A stretch of 45,813 nt of DNA from CBDUXP01 sp965371225 [NCBI: uncultured bacterium]. GTDB taxonomy: Bacteria; Abyssobacteria; SURF-5; CBDUXP01. The DNA is taken from the NCBI GenBank assembly GCA_965371225.1, contig CBDUXP010000029.1, positions 1 through 45,813 of the forward strand, given 5' to 3'. Below, piece by piece: positions 36,140 to 43,958 of the stretch (positions are counted from its first letter, which is position 1; the number at the start of each line of letters is the position of its first letter). The notes below the pieces were generated by a model. The model saw nothing but the letters and a program-made list of their open reading frames with translations, was not told where the DNA came from and searched no databases. Both the position numbers and the translations under genes were made by a program.

Positions 36140-36571
36140 TTACGGCTCCCGAGAAAGATTAATCGTGCGCTGTTCGAGTTCGTAGGCGTCGTACCGCAGG
36201 CGCTTGAATCCCCCCGCGACGGCGGGGTCGAGGAGCTTCCCGTACTCTTCGAGCGCGCGGAGGCCTTCCTGCACGCGCTTGAGGTTGGCGCGAACGACAG
36301 CCTGCACGTCCGCGCGGTCCTGTTCGCTGGGCGTGGCGCTGTCCGCCCCCACGTCGCCACTGGCGTCCCGCGCCGCCACGAGCGCCTCCGCAAGCTCCGG
36401 CGCGCTGAGCAGGTGCGACACCGCGTGGCGCAGGTCTTTGAGCGCGGCGGTTAAGTCCGCATCGTCGCAGCGGAAGCGGGCGTACTCCTCCACCACGCGC
36501 AGCCCCTCCCGCACGCGATTCGCGTTCGCGTCGATAATCCGCAGCACCGCGGGTTCCGGCAAGCCGCCCAT
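36140..36571 (-). CDS. ThiD2-family protein (thiamine pyrimidine kinase-type), stand-alone
   Basis: This protein of about 143 aa matches the ThiD2 domain, often found fused to the N-terminus of ThiE in cyanobacteria and Aquifex and linked to HMP-phosphate phosphorylation in thiamine synthesis. It contains the characteristic RIIDANANRVREGLRVVEEYARF (about 11-33), and a weaker second copy, RANLKRVQEGLRALEEYGKL, near residues 95-114, revealing an internal duplication. No ThiE domain follows and no other thiamine gene is adjacent. It is often annotated only as a thiamine-phosphate pyrophosphorylase-related protein. The start MGGLPEP (36571) is the only reasonable one. It is convergent with the AbiU2-like gene. 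Confidence 0.7.
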   Translation of the reverse strand: MGGLPEPAVLRIIDANANRVREGLRVVEEYARFRCDDADLTAALKDLRHAVSHLLSAPELAEALVAARDASGDVGADSATPSEQDRADVQAVVRANLKRVQEGLRALEEYGKLLDPAVAGGFKRLRYDAYELEQRTINLSREP

Positions 36572-36668
36572 CGGCCCATTATGGCACGGGCGGTTGACGC
36601 TGCGGAGCCCAAGACTTAGGCTGCGCGGACTGGCGGAGCCGCCCGGGGGGCGCGCGGAGGAGGAGGCC

Positions 36669-37712
36669 ATGGACACGCTGCGGACGATGACCTATGAGGT
36701 AACGGGGCGGATCGCGCGGATTACGCTGAACCGTCCCGCGCGGGGCAATGGGATTACGTTCGACTTGCCGCGGGAGCTGGCGGCGTGCGTGGAGCGCGCG
36801 GACCTGAACCCCGCGGTGCACGCGATCGCGCTGGCGGGCAACGGCAAGGGCTTCTGCGGCGGCTACGACCTGGTGGCCAGCGCGGAGCGCATGCTGGAGG
36901 ACCGGGGGGAAAGCCTGAGGGAAGCCGGTCGCACCGACGGTGCGGAGAGCCGGCAAAGCGGTCGCCCCGCAGGGGCGGAGCGGGATGCCGGGCCCGGCGG
37001 CTCTACCAATTCCGGGCCGGGCGGATACACGAACGCCCGGTTCGAGACGGTGAAGGGCAGCGCGCTGGATCCGGCGGTGCAAGCGCGAAACCACCATCCG
37101 AGTGAAACTTGGGATCCGATGATCGACTACCAGATGATGTCGCGGAACGTGCGCGGGTTCATGAGCCTGTTCCACGCGAACAAGCCGGTGGTGGTGAAGG
37201 TGCACGGGTTCTGCGTCGCGGGCGGTACGGACATGGCGCTGTGCGCGGACCTGATCGTGATCGAGGACACGGCGAAGATCGGCTACCCGCCCGCGCGCGT
37301 GTGGGGCTGCCCCACGTCGTCCATGTGGGCGTACCGCCTGGGGGTGGCGCGGGCGAAGCGGCTCCTGTTTACCGGCGATTGCCTGAGCGGGACGGAGGCG
37401 GTCGAGTGGGGGCTGGCGGTCGAGTGCGCGCCGCGGGACCAGTTGGACGAGCGGTTCGACATCTTGTTGAACCGCATCGCGCGCGTCCCGATCAATCAGC
37501 TCATGATGATGAAGCTGCACATGAACCAGACGCTCACGGCGCAGGGGCTGCATGCGGCGCAGATCATGGGCACGGTCTACGACGGGATCACGCGGCACAC
37601 GAAGGAAGGCTACGCGTTCCAGGCGCTGGCCGCGGAAAAGGGCTTCAAGACCGCCGTCCACGAACGGGACGATCCGTTCGGCGATTTCGGACCATCGACG
37701 TTTAAGGGCTGA
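36669..37712 (+). CDS. Crotonase-fold (enoyl-CoA hydratase-like) protein with repeat-coded insertion
   Basis: This 347-aa member of the crotonase superfamily binds acyl-CoA. The oxyanion-hole segments GNGKGFCGGYDL (57-68) and HGFCVAGGTDMALCADL (179-195) are present. The two glutamates of classical hydratases are not obvious: the first position reads GGTD with Asp188, and the second region reads IGYPPAR, lacking the usual Glu. The reaction may therefore be isomerisation, hydrolysis or decarboxylation rather than hydration. Residues about 80-142 form an extra low-complexity loop, and its DNA consists of tandem palindromes in frame. An AGGAGG site precedes the ATG at 36669. It could be co-transcribed with the exported protein and hydrolase genes that follow. 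Confidence 0.83.
   Translation: MDTLRTMTYEVTGRIARITLNRPARGNGITFDLPRELAACVERADLNPAVHAIALAGNGKGFCGGYDLVASAERMLEDRGESLREAGRTDGAESRQSGRPAGAERDAGPGGSTNSGPGGYTNARFETVKGSALDPAVQARNHHPSETWDPMIDYQMMSRNVRGFMSLFHANKPVVVKVHGFCVAGGTDMALCADLIVIEDTAKIGYPPARVWGCPTSSMWAYRLGVARAKRLLFTGDCLSGTEAVEWGLAVECAPRDQLDERFDILLNRIARVPINQLMMMKLHMNQTLTAQGLHAAQIMGTVYDGITRHTKEGYAFQALAAEKGFKTAVHERDDPFGDFGPSTFKG
36924..37040. repeat. Tandem palindromic element inserted in frame in the crotonase gene
   Basis: Four palindromes lie in a row. Two related hairpins start at 36926 and 36959, exactly 33 bp apart, with stems CGCACC/GGTGCG and CGCCCC/GGGGCG and the same flanks (CGGT before, GAG after). A perfect 12-bp palindrome, GCCGGGCCCGGC, follows at 36987-36998. 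Then CCGGGCG (37017-37023) pairs with CGCCCGG (37034-37040). The block encodes a low-complexity loop without breaking the frame, like the protein-coding palindromic elements known from Rickettsia. Confidence 0.65.
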
Positions 37713-37734
37713 CGTTTCGCGAAGGGGGGATCGC

Positions 37735-38355
37735 ATGCGTGAGTTGCCGCTCGCAGTCGCGGTAGCATTGCTGTGGACATCCACCGCGTGGGCCGGGGGC
37801 TTGCCGAGTCCGACCGTCGCCTACTCGGCCGACGTGTCTATCACCGCCGGCGCCATGCATCTCACGGGTAAGGTCTACAGCGCGCCCGGAATGCAGCGGC
37901 GCGAGATTTTGTTCGGCAAGAATCGGCCGATCCTGGTGCAGCAGATCATTCGGTACAAGCAAAGCCTCATGTGGCATTTGCTGCCCGTCCAGCGGCAGTA
38001 CGCGGAAACCAACCCATACGCGGGGAACTGGCTGTGGGACGGGTTCCACGCCTCGGGCTTCACGGCAGAGGAAGCGACCGCGCTGGGGCTCGAGACGATC
38101 GACGGGACGGCGACGACGAAGTATCAGATCGTCACGACGCGCGCCGATGGAAGGCGGAACCGGGGGATCATCTGGGTGATGGACAACGGTATCGCGCTCA
38201 AGGGCGAAGTCATGGAAAGCGCGGCGACGCTCCGGCCGGTGATGGAATTGCAGAACATCGCAGTCGGCCCGCAAGACCCGGCGCTCTTCGAACTGCCGAC
38301 CGGGTACACGGTATTCGTGCCGCCTCCCGAAGACTCACCGGAAGCGGTACAGTAA
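37735..38355 (+). CDS. Exported protein of unknown function
   Basis: This 206-aa protein begins with a clear Sec signal peptide (MRELPLAVAVALLWTSTAWA, cleavage after Ala20). The mature part is mostly beta strand. The pattern VAYSADVSITAGAMHLTGKVYSAPGMQRREI, a middle stretch about a default substrate (GIIWVMDNGIALKGEVME) and the final FELPTGYTVFVPPP resemble the loosely defined DUF4412-like and LolA-like exported proteins, but I cannot assign it firmly. No catalytic motif is visible. A good AGGGGGGA site precedes the ATG at 37735. It lies 22 nt after the crotonase gene and 5 nt before a hydrolase gene. Confidence 0.75.
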   Translation: MRELPLAVAVALLWTSTAWAGGLPSPTVAYSADVSITAGAMHLTGKVYSAPGMQRREILFGKNRPILVQQIIRYKQSLMWHLLPVQRQYAETNPYAGNWLWDGFHASGFTAEEATALGLETIDGTATTKYQIVTTRADGRRNRGIIWVMDNGIALKGEVMESAATLRPVMELQNIAVGPQDPALFELPTGYTVFVPPPEDSPEAVQ

Positions 38356-38360
38356 TCGCC

Positions 38361-39158
38361 ATGCCGCTTACGTTGGCCAACGGCCTGAACATCAACTATG
38401 AGACCCGGGGGAGCGGCCCGCGGCTGCTGTACATCAGCGGGAGTAGCGGGGACCTGCGCGAACATCCGAATGCGTTTGACACGCCGCTTGCGGAGCACTT
38501 CACCGTGCTCGCGTACGACCAGCGCGGACTCGGGCAGACGGACACGCCGCCGGGCCCGTACACCATGGCCGACTACGCGGCGGATGCGGACGCGCTGCTC
38601 GCCGCGCTCGGCTGGGACCAGTGCCACGTGATCGGCCATTCGTTCGGCGGCATGGTGGCGCAAGAAGTGGCGATCCGGTATCCCCAGCGCGTGGACCGGC
38701 TGGTGTTGAGCGCAACGTCGAGTGGCGGGGCCGGGGGCAGTTCCTATCCCGTGGAGACACTGGCCGCCCTGGAACCGGCCGAGCGGCTGAGCACGTTCAT
38801 CGCCCTGCGCGACACGCGGCAGTCGAAGAGCTGGCAGGAGGCGAATCCGGAGGCGTTTCAAGAGGTGGCGAAGCAGGTCGTGGCCGAGTTCGGTTCGCGC
38901 GGGACGGGCGAGCGGGAGGGCTCGAAGCTGCAGCTCGGCGCGCGCAAGGGGCACGACGTGTTCGGCCGCCTGGCGCACATCACCGCGCCGGTCCTGGTGG
39001 GGTCCGGCGCGTACGACGGCATCGCCCCGCCCCGGAATATGGAGGCGACGGCGTCGCAGCTTGCCAACGCGACCTTCGCCTCCTTCAACGGCGGCCACTT
39101 CTTCCTGAACGAAGATCCCGCCGCCTATCCCCGCGTGATCGAGTTTCTGACGGTATAG
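38361..39158 (+). CDS. Alpha/beta-fold hydrolase
   Basis: This 265-aa hydrolase has the full triad: Ser94 in GHSFGG, Asp219 in GSGAYDGIAPP and His246 in NGGHFFLNEDP. The strand-3 segment AYDQRGLGQTDTP (51-63) is typical of the 3-oxoadipate enol-lactonase and haloalkane or epoxide hydrolase branch. No signal peptide is present, so it should be cytoplasmic. The substrate cannot be named. It starts 5 nt after the exported-protein gene and so is likely the third member of a crotonase/exported protein/hydrolase unit. Confidence 0.87.
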   Translation: MPLTLANGLNINYETRGSGPRLLYISGSSGDLREHPNAFDTPLAEHFTVLAYDQRGLGQTDTPPGPYTMADYAADADALLAALGWDQCHVIGHSFGGMVAQEVAIRYPQRVDRLVLSATSSGGAGGSSYPVETLAALEPAERLSTFIALRDTRQSKSWQEANPEAFQEVAKQVVAEFGSRGTGEREGSKLQLGARKGHDVFGRLAHITAPVLVGSGAYDGIAPPRNMEATASQLANATFASFNGGHFFLNEDPAAYPRVIEFLTV

Positions 39159-39185
39159 GCTCTCGCCCGCCGCCCCGGGCAGGGG

Positions 39186-39857
39186 TCAATCGCCGGCGAC
39201 GAAGATGGTCATCGTCCACGCGCCGTCGATCTTCTCGAAGTACACGCGGTAGTCGATGGGGCTGCGCACGTGGGCGGAGCGGATATATCCGGTCTGGCCG
39301 CTGAGCGTCTCGACCTGGTTCCAATCGCTTGAGCCGTTTACCCGCCACTGGGTCACGCGCAAGATGTCGTAGCTAAGGTTGGCGACGACCGCCCCGTCAG
39401 GTTTCGACTCGGCGCGCAACGGCGCTTGGTCCCGGACCACGGCCACGTATTCAAAAGCGTTGTACGCATCGGGCCAGCGACTGAACACATACGGCGCCAC
39501 AAACCTGGGTGAGCCGGGGGCCCAGGGTTCTTGGGTCGCCCCCATCGCGAGAATTTCCCCCAGTTCGATCCAGATGGTGGACCCGTCGGTTTCCGTGCCC
39601 GGCATCAGCCACCATTCCCGGAATGCTTCGGCCCCATACCTCCCGCCAAAGCTCAGCTTGATGTTCTCCTCGACGATGCTGAGCACGTATTCCGCATCTT
39701 TCTCTCGCACCGCCCGGTCCAGCCGCTTCCAGAACGTCGCGAAGCTCTCGTTCTGCGATACTTCGTTGACGGGCAACAGCTTCGGCGGCGGTGGCATGTT
39801 CACATCCGCAAGGCCACCGCCGAGGATGAGCGCGAGTACTCCGACGAGGCGCGTCAT
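39186..39857 (-). CDS. Exported SH3-like domain protein
   Basis: This 223-aa protein has an N-terminal signal (MTRLVGVLALILGGGLA). The C-terminal 90 residues read as a bacterial SH3 barrel: PDGAVVANLSYDILRVTQW, then WNQVETLSGQTGYIRSAHVRSPIDYRVYFEKIDGAWTMTIF, with the G-x-x-G-Y-I turn typical of SH3_3 domains. The first half (about 30-130) matches nothing I know but contains FWKRLDRAVREKDAEYVLSIVEENIKLSFGG, often seen before such domains. It probably resides in the periplasm. The start lies 2 nt after the PheA stop, so it is expressed with pheA although no functional link is obvious. Confidence 0.75.
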   Translation of the reverse strand: MTRLVGVLALILGGGLADVNMPPPPKLLPVNEVSQNESFATFWKRLDRAVREKDAEYVLSIVEENIKLSFGGRYGAEAFREWWLMPGTETDGSTIWIELGEILAMGATQEPWAPGSPRFVAPYVFSRWPDAYNAFEYVAVVRDQAPLRAESKPDGAVVANLSYDILRVTQWRVNGSSDWNQVETLSGQTGYIRSAHVRSPIDYRVYFEKIDGAWTMTIFVAGD

Positions 39858-39859
39858 CG

Positions 39860-40936
39860 TTACGCCCGGCTCACGGTGTCCGCGGCGGGGTAGGAACCCA
39901 GGTGCTTGAGGAACATGCAGTGGCCGGCCACGTCGTCGAGGGCGGCTTTCACCTTGGGATCATCCATATGGCCCTCAATATCCACGAAGAACACGTACTC
40001 CCACGCCTTCCGGCGCGACGGGCGGGACTCGATGCGCGTCAGGTTGAGTTCGTCCTTCGCGAAAATGCGCAAAATCTCGCTGAGCGCGCCGACCTTGTGC
40101 TGCACGCTGAAGACGATGCTGGTTTTATCGCGGCCACTGATGCCGGGACGCTCGTGTCCAATGACGAAAAACCGCGTGAAGTTCTGTTTAATGTCCTCGA
40201 TCCGGTCCGCCAACACGGTCAGCCCGAAGTGCTCGGCAGCCAGGGCGCTGGCGATGGCCGCGCCGTGGGGGTCCGCGGCCGCCTGCTGCGCGCCCCCGGC
40301 GGTGCTGCTCGTGCCCTCCAGTTTCGCGTTCGGCAGGTGCGCCAGCAGCCAGCCGCGGCATTGCGCGATCCCCTGCGGGTGGCTGTACACGGTCTGCACG
40401 TCCTCAAGCGCGCACTTGCCCATGAGCACGTGCGTGATGTTTTGCGCGATCTCCGCGCAGATGAGCAGGTCGCTATCGATGAACTGGTCGACGGTGTGCG
40501 TCACGACGCCTTCGGTCGTGTTCTCGATGGGGACGACGCCGAAGTCCGCCTCCTGCCGCTCCACGACCCGAAAGATCTCGCCGAAGTCGCGTTCCGGAAG
40601 GTACTCCGTCGTGGACCCGAACTGCGCCAGCGCGGCCTGATGCGTGTAGGTGCTCTCCGGGCCCAGGTAGGCCACGCGCAGGGGCTGCTCCAGCGCCCGC
40701 GTAGCTGAGATGATCTCGCGGTAAATATTCCGCAGCGATTCGTGCGGAAACGGTCCCGCGTTCGCGCCGCATACCCGGTCGAGCACTTGCTGCTCCCGGT
40801 CGGGCTTGTACACCACGTCGCCTTCGGCGGTTTTGATCTTGCCGATCTCCTGCGCGTGTCTCGCGCGCTCGTTCAGCAGCTCGACGAGCTTCTGGTCCAG
40901 CGCGTCGATGGCCTTGCGATGTTCGTCGAGGCTCAT
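39860..40936 (-). CDS. pheA: Bifunctional chorismate mutase/prephenate dehydratase (P-protein)
   Basis: This 358-aa cytoplasmic enzyme converts chorismate to prephenate and then to phenylpyruvate, the last committed steps to phenylalanine. The AroQ chorismate mutase domain is residues 1-90 (HRKAIDALDQKLVELLNERARHAQEIGKIK). The prephenate dehydratase domain is about 85-262, with VAYLGPESTYTHQAA, VPIENTTEGVV and the TRF catalytic motif (254-256). The ACT domain is about 271-350 and carries ESRP (303-306), through which phenylalanine usually inhibits the enzyme. It has the normal length, and all key motifs are intact. Neighbouring genes are unrelated to amino-acid synthesis. Confidence 0.95.
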   Translation of the reverse strand: MSLDEHRKAIDALDQKLVELLNERARHAQEIGKIKTAEGDVVYKPDREQQVLDRVCGANAGPFPHESLRNIYREIISATRALEQPLRVAYLGPESTYTHQAALAQFGSTTEYLPERDFGEIFRVVERQEADFGVVPIENTTEGVVTHTVDQFIDSDLLICAEIAQNITHVLMGKCALEDVQTVYSHPQGIAQCRGWLLAHLPNAKLEGTSSTAGGAQQAAADPHGAAIASALAAEHFGLTVLADRIEDIKQNFTRFFVIGHERPGISGRDKTSIVFSVQHKVGALSEILRIFAKDELNLTRIESRPSRRKAWEYVFFVDIEGHMDDPKVKAALDDVAGHCMFLKHLGSYPAADTVSRA

Positions 40937-40951
40937 GGATGACTCCGCAGC

Positions 40952-41437
40952 CTACACCCAGCGGCGCACGGAGTTTTTGTAGCGCAGATATTCTTCGCCG
41001 AACGTGCGTTCCAGGTACGCCTCTTCCCGCACGATGACGCCGTAGTGCATGACGGCCACGGCGGGGCCCAACAACAACAGAATCCACCAGTTGTCCAGCA
41101 TCAGCGCGATGCCCACGTGGATCACCACATTCGCCGAGTACACCGGGTTCCGCGAGAAGCGGTACAGGCCACCGGTAATGACCGCTGGGGACGGGGTGTT
41201 CGGAAGCGGGTTCTGCCCGGCCCGGTGAAACGTGAGGAAGAAGAGGCCGACAATGACATGCCCTCCCACCACAAGCGCCAGCCCCAAGCCGAAGCGCACA
41301 CCACTCTCGGGCGCAATATGCCAGGCCCACCCGCGCTGCACCGCGACGCCCACCAATATAAAAGCGAGGTGGATGCCGGGAGGCGGCGCGACCACATTCG
41401 GGTGATCCGGCGCGGCTCCCTGTTCTCGATCACCCAT
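40952..41437 (-). CDS. Isoprenylcysteine carboxyl methyltransferase (ICMT)-like membrane protein
   Basis: This 161-aa membrane protein of the ICMT/phospholipid methyltransferase superfamily has several hydrophobic helices (about 22-34, 48-70, 100-130). The C-terminal signature is GGLYRFSRNPVYSANVVIHVG, then REEAYLERTFGEEYLRYKNSVRRWV, which in the family binds S-adenosylmethionine and the membrane substrate. In bacteria the substrate is usually unknown, since prenylated proteins are rare. The gene lies between pcrA and pheA on the same strand with short gaps (3 and 15 nt) and may share their transcript. Confidence 0.83.
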   Translation of the reverse strand: MGDREQGAAPDHPNVVAPPPGIHLAFILVGVAVQRGWAWHIAPESGVRFGLGLALVVGGHVIVGLFFLTFHRAGQNPLPNTPSPAVITGGLYRFSRNPVYSANVVIHVGIALMLDNWWILLLLGPAVAVMHYGVIVREEAYLERTFGEEYLRYKNSVRRWV

Positions 41438-41440
41438 GCC

Positions 41441-43705
41441 CTACTGTACCAAGCGCTCGATGGGGGCGTCCTTCACGCGGAGGATGCGCACGCCGACCTC
41501 GCCGCCGAAGACGACTTCGATTTTCTGCCGGGGCCCCTTCCCCTGCGTCTCGACGATGCGGCCCCGGCCCCACATGGCATGGGAAATCACCTCTCCCACG
41601 TAATACGGGCGCGGGCCGCCATCGGCCTCGGCCCCATCTTCATATTCGAGCGTATACCCATCGGCGGTGCGCGTGACCGGCGCGGCAGCGCCCCGTGCGC
41701 CGAAGGCGCGGGCGACCCCGGCGTGGCCGGCGAGGCTCGCATGCGCGTCGGGCCGCCACTGCGCTTGCTGCACCCCCTCGAACCGCACGACTTCCCGCGG
41801 CAGCTCGTCCAGGAAGCGGCTCGGCGCCTGCACCTCCGCCATGCCGTAGATGCGCCGCTGCCACGCGTGGGTCAGGATGAGCCGGTCCATGGCCCGCGTG
41901 AGTCCCACGTAACAGAGCCGGCGTTCTTCCTCGATGTCCCGCTCCCCGTACAGCGCATTGTTGTGCGGGAAGAGGCCTTCCTCCATCCCCGCCATGAACA
42001 CGATCGGGAACTCCAGCCCCTTCGCGCTGTGCAGGGTCATGAGCGTCACCGCGCCGCTCGAATCGTCCAACTGATCCACGTCCGACACCAGCGCCACGCC
42101 CTGCAGGAACGCGTCCAGCGTCACCTCGTCCGCGCGTTCCACGAACTCGGCGGCCGCCGACACCAGCTCCTCCAGGTTCTGCAACCGGTCCAGGGCCTCG
42201 CCCGTGTTCTGGCGCTCCAGCCCTTCCACGTACCCGGTAGCGGTCAGGACGTGCTCCACCAGCGCGGGCACCTCCAGGTCGCGCGCGGCCGCGGCCAGGC
42301 CGTCGTACAGGTCCACAAACGCCCGCAGCCGCTTGAGCGCGCCGGCGCCGACGCCCGGCACCTCGGCCGCCCGGCGCAACGCCTCCAAGAAGGACAGGCC
42401 CTGGGCCAGCGCCCAGCCTTGGACGCGACCGACCGTGGTCTTCCCGATGCCGCGGGTGGGCACGTTCACGATGCGCAAGGCGGACAGGTCATCCACGGGG
42501 TTCGAGATCAGGCGGAGGTAGGCGATGATATCCTTCACCTCGCGGCGGTCGTAGAACCGCGTGCCCCCGATGAGCACGTACGGGAGGTCCGCCCGGCGTA
42601 GCGCATCCTCCAACACCCGGCTCTGGGCGTTGGTGCGGTAGAAGATCGCGAACGCCTTCAGGGGCTCGTCGTCCGCGAGGCGGAGTTCCTGCAGACGGTC
42701 GATGATGCACTCCGCTTCCTCCTGCTCGTCCGCCAGCGCGATCACCGTGAGGAGTTCGCCGGGGGGCTTCCCGGTCCACAGCGTTTTGGGCTTGCGCGTC
42801 TGATTGTTCGCCACCACGCAGTTGGCGGCTGTCAGGATGTTCTGCGTGCTGCGGTAATTCTCCTCCAGCGTGATGACCTTCGTATGGGGATAGTCCGATT
42901 CAAAGTCGAGGATGTTGCGCAAGTCCGCGCCGCGCCACGCGTAGATGCTCTGATCGTCATCGCCGACCACGCAGAGGTTCGGCCGCGCGCGGGTCAGCAG
43001 GCGCACGATCTGGTACTGCGCGTGATTCGTGTCCTGATACTCGTCCACCATCACGTAGGCGAACCGCTCCTGATACTTGGCGAGCAGCGCGGGCGAATCG
43101 CGAAAGCCATCGGCCACGCGGCGCAGCAGATCGTCGAAATCCAGCGCGTTGTTCGCCTCGAGCGCCGCCTGGTAGTGCGCGTAGACATCGACGACGAACC
43201 CTTCGAAATAGCCCGTGGCCGTTTCCGCGTACACCTGGGGCCCCTCCAGCCGGTTTTTCGCACGGCTGATCTCGTTCAGCGCGGCATTGGGGTGGACCTG
43301 TTTGTCGCTGATGCCCAGCGCCTTGAGGGCCTGCTTGACCAGGCGAAGCTGATCGGCGGTGTCGTAGATACTGAAGTTGGCACTGACCCCAAAGGCGTCC
43401 GCGTCCCGACGCAGGAACCGGGAGCAGGTGGCGTGAAAGGTCCCCACCCACGCGCGGGCCGCTTCCGCCCCCCCGATCAGGGCGGCCACGCGGGACCGCA
43501 TCTCGCCCGCGGCCTTGTTGGTGAAGGTCACCGCCAGGATCTTGGAGGGCCAAACCCCATGCGCATCAACGAGATAGGCCAGCCGATGGGTAATGACGCG
43601 GGTCTTGCCGCTGCCCGCGCCCGCTAACACGAGGACCGGCCCGTCCACGGTCATCACCGCTTCGCGCTGCGGGGGATTCAGGTTGGCTAACAGATCGGCG
43701 GGCAT
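41441..43705 (-). CDS. pcrA: ATP-dependent DNA helicase, UvrD/PcrA type
   Basis: This 754-aa superfamily-1A helicase unwinds DNA 3'-5' in excision repair, replication restart and removal of RecA filaments. Motifs are LNPPQREAV (Q motif, 9-17), AGAGSGKT (28-35), VDEYQDTNHAQYQ (motif II), GDDDQSIYAWRGAD (motif III), LEENYRST (motif IV), HSAKGLEFPIVFMAGMEEGLFPH (motif V) and EERRLCYVGLTRA (motif VI). A C-terminal Tudor-like region (GEVISHAMWGRGRIVETQG) matches the RNA-polymerase-binding tail of PcrA/UvrD. The start at 43705 gives the standard N-terminus; an in-frame extension to 43960 is not protein-like. Its promoter region carries a perfect palindrome that could be an SOS operator. Confidence 0.95.
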   Translation of the reverse strand: MPADLLANLNPPQREAVMTVDGPVLVLAGAGSGKTRVITHRLAYLVDAHGVWPSKILAVTFTNKAAGEMRSRVAALIGGAEAARAWVGTFHATCSRFLRRDADAFGVSANFSIYDTADQLRLVKQALKALGISDKQVHPNAALNEISRAKNRLEGPQVYAETATGYFEGFVVDVYAHYQAALEANNALDFDDLLRRVADGFRDSPALLAKYQERFAYVMVDEYQDTNHAQYQIVRLLTRARPNLCVVGDDDQSIYAWRGADLRNILDFESDYPHTKVITLEENYRSTQNILTAANCVVANNQTRKPKTLWTGKPPGELLTVIALADEQEEAECIIDRLQELRLADDEPLKAFAIFYRTNAQSRVLEDALRRADLPYVLIGGTRFYDRREVKDIIAYLRLISNPVDDLSALRIVNVPTRGIGKTTVGRVQGWALAQGLSFLEALRRAAEVPGVGAGALKRLRAFVDLYDGLAAAARDLEVPALVEHVLTATGYVEGLERQNTGEALDRLQNLEELVSAAAEFVERADEVTLDAFLQGVALVSDVDQLDDSSGAVTLMTLHSAKGLEFPIVFMAGMEEGLFPHNNALYGERDIEEERRLCYVGLTRAMDRLILTHAWQRRIYGMAEVQAPSRFLDELPREVVRFEGVQQAQWRPDAHASLAGHAGVARAFGARGAAAPVTRTADGYTLEYEDGAEADGGPRPYYVGEVISHAMWGRGRIVETQGKGPRQKIEVVFGGEVGVRILRVKDAPIERLVQ

Positions 43706-43784
43706 CGGCGACGGACCTCGCAGGGTAACACGGCACAGGCCGCCCGAGGGGTCCCCGGCGACCGCGGCGGCGGATTCGGCGGTC

Positions 43785-43796
43785 GAGCATATGCTC
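43785..43796. repeat. Perfect 12-bp palindrome upstream of pcrA
   Basis: GAGCATATGCTC overlaps the candidate -10 box of pcrA. It resembles the Gram-positive LexA box GAAC-N4-GTTC with one change in each arm. This placement suits an operator; the bound protein is a guess. Confidence 0.5.
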
Positions 43797-43815
43797 ATAA
43801 TTCCAATGCTTTCAA
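43786..43815 (-). promoter_or_regulatory. Candidate pcrA promoter
   Basis: On the minus strand TTGAAA (43815-43810) and TATGCT (43791-43786) are 18 bp apart, about 80 nt upstream of the pcrA start. The palindrome at 43785-43796 covers the -10, so a protein bound there would block it. Confidence 0.45.
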
Positions 43816-43828
43816 TGACTAACAACGT

Positions 43829-43858
43829 TTGACACCCTTCGAATATCAGCGCTATACT
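43829..43858 (+). promoter_or_regulatory. Strong sigma-70 promoter of the pseudopilin gene
   Basis: TTGACA (43829-43834) and TATACT (43853-43858) are separated by 18 bp. The transcript should begin near 43865, giving a leader of about 95 nt. This is one of the two best promoter matches in the window. Confidence 0.65.
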
Positions 43859-43931
43859 TCGCAGGGCAGGGTGTGCTGCGGGGTGGGGAAAGGCATCCGG
43901 CCTGTTGGTGAGGGCGAGGTACACCACGGGC

Positions 43932-43958
43932 GAGACCCGCAGGGTCGTTGGAGGTCTC
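43932..43958 (+). promoter_or_regulatory. Leader hairpin covering the pseudopilin ribosome binding site
   Basis: GAGACC (43932-43937) pairs with GGTCTC (43953-43958), which lies directly before the ATG and takes in part of the GGAGGT ribosome binding site. A competing inner stem, GACCC-GCA-GGGTC, can form instead. Such a pair of alternative structures could tune translation. Confidence 0.45.
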
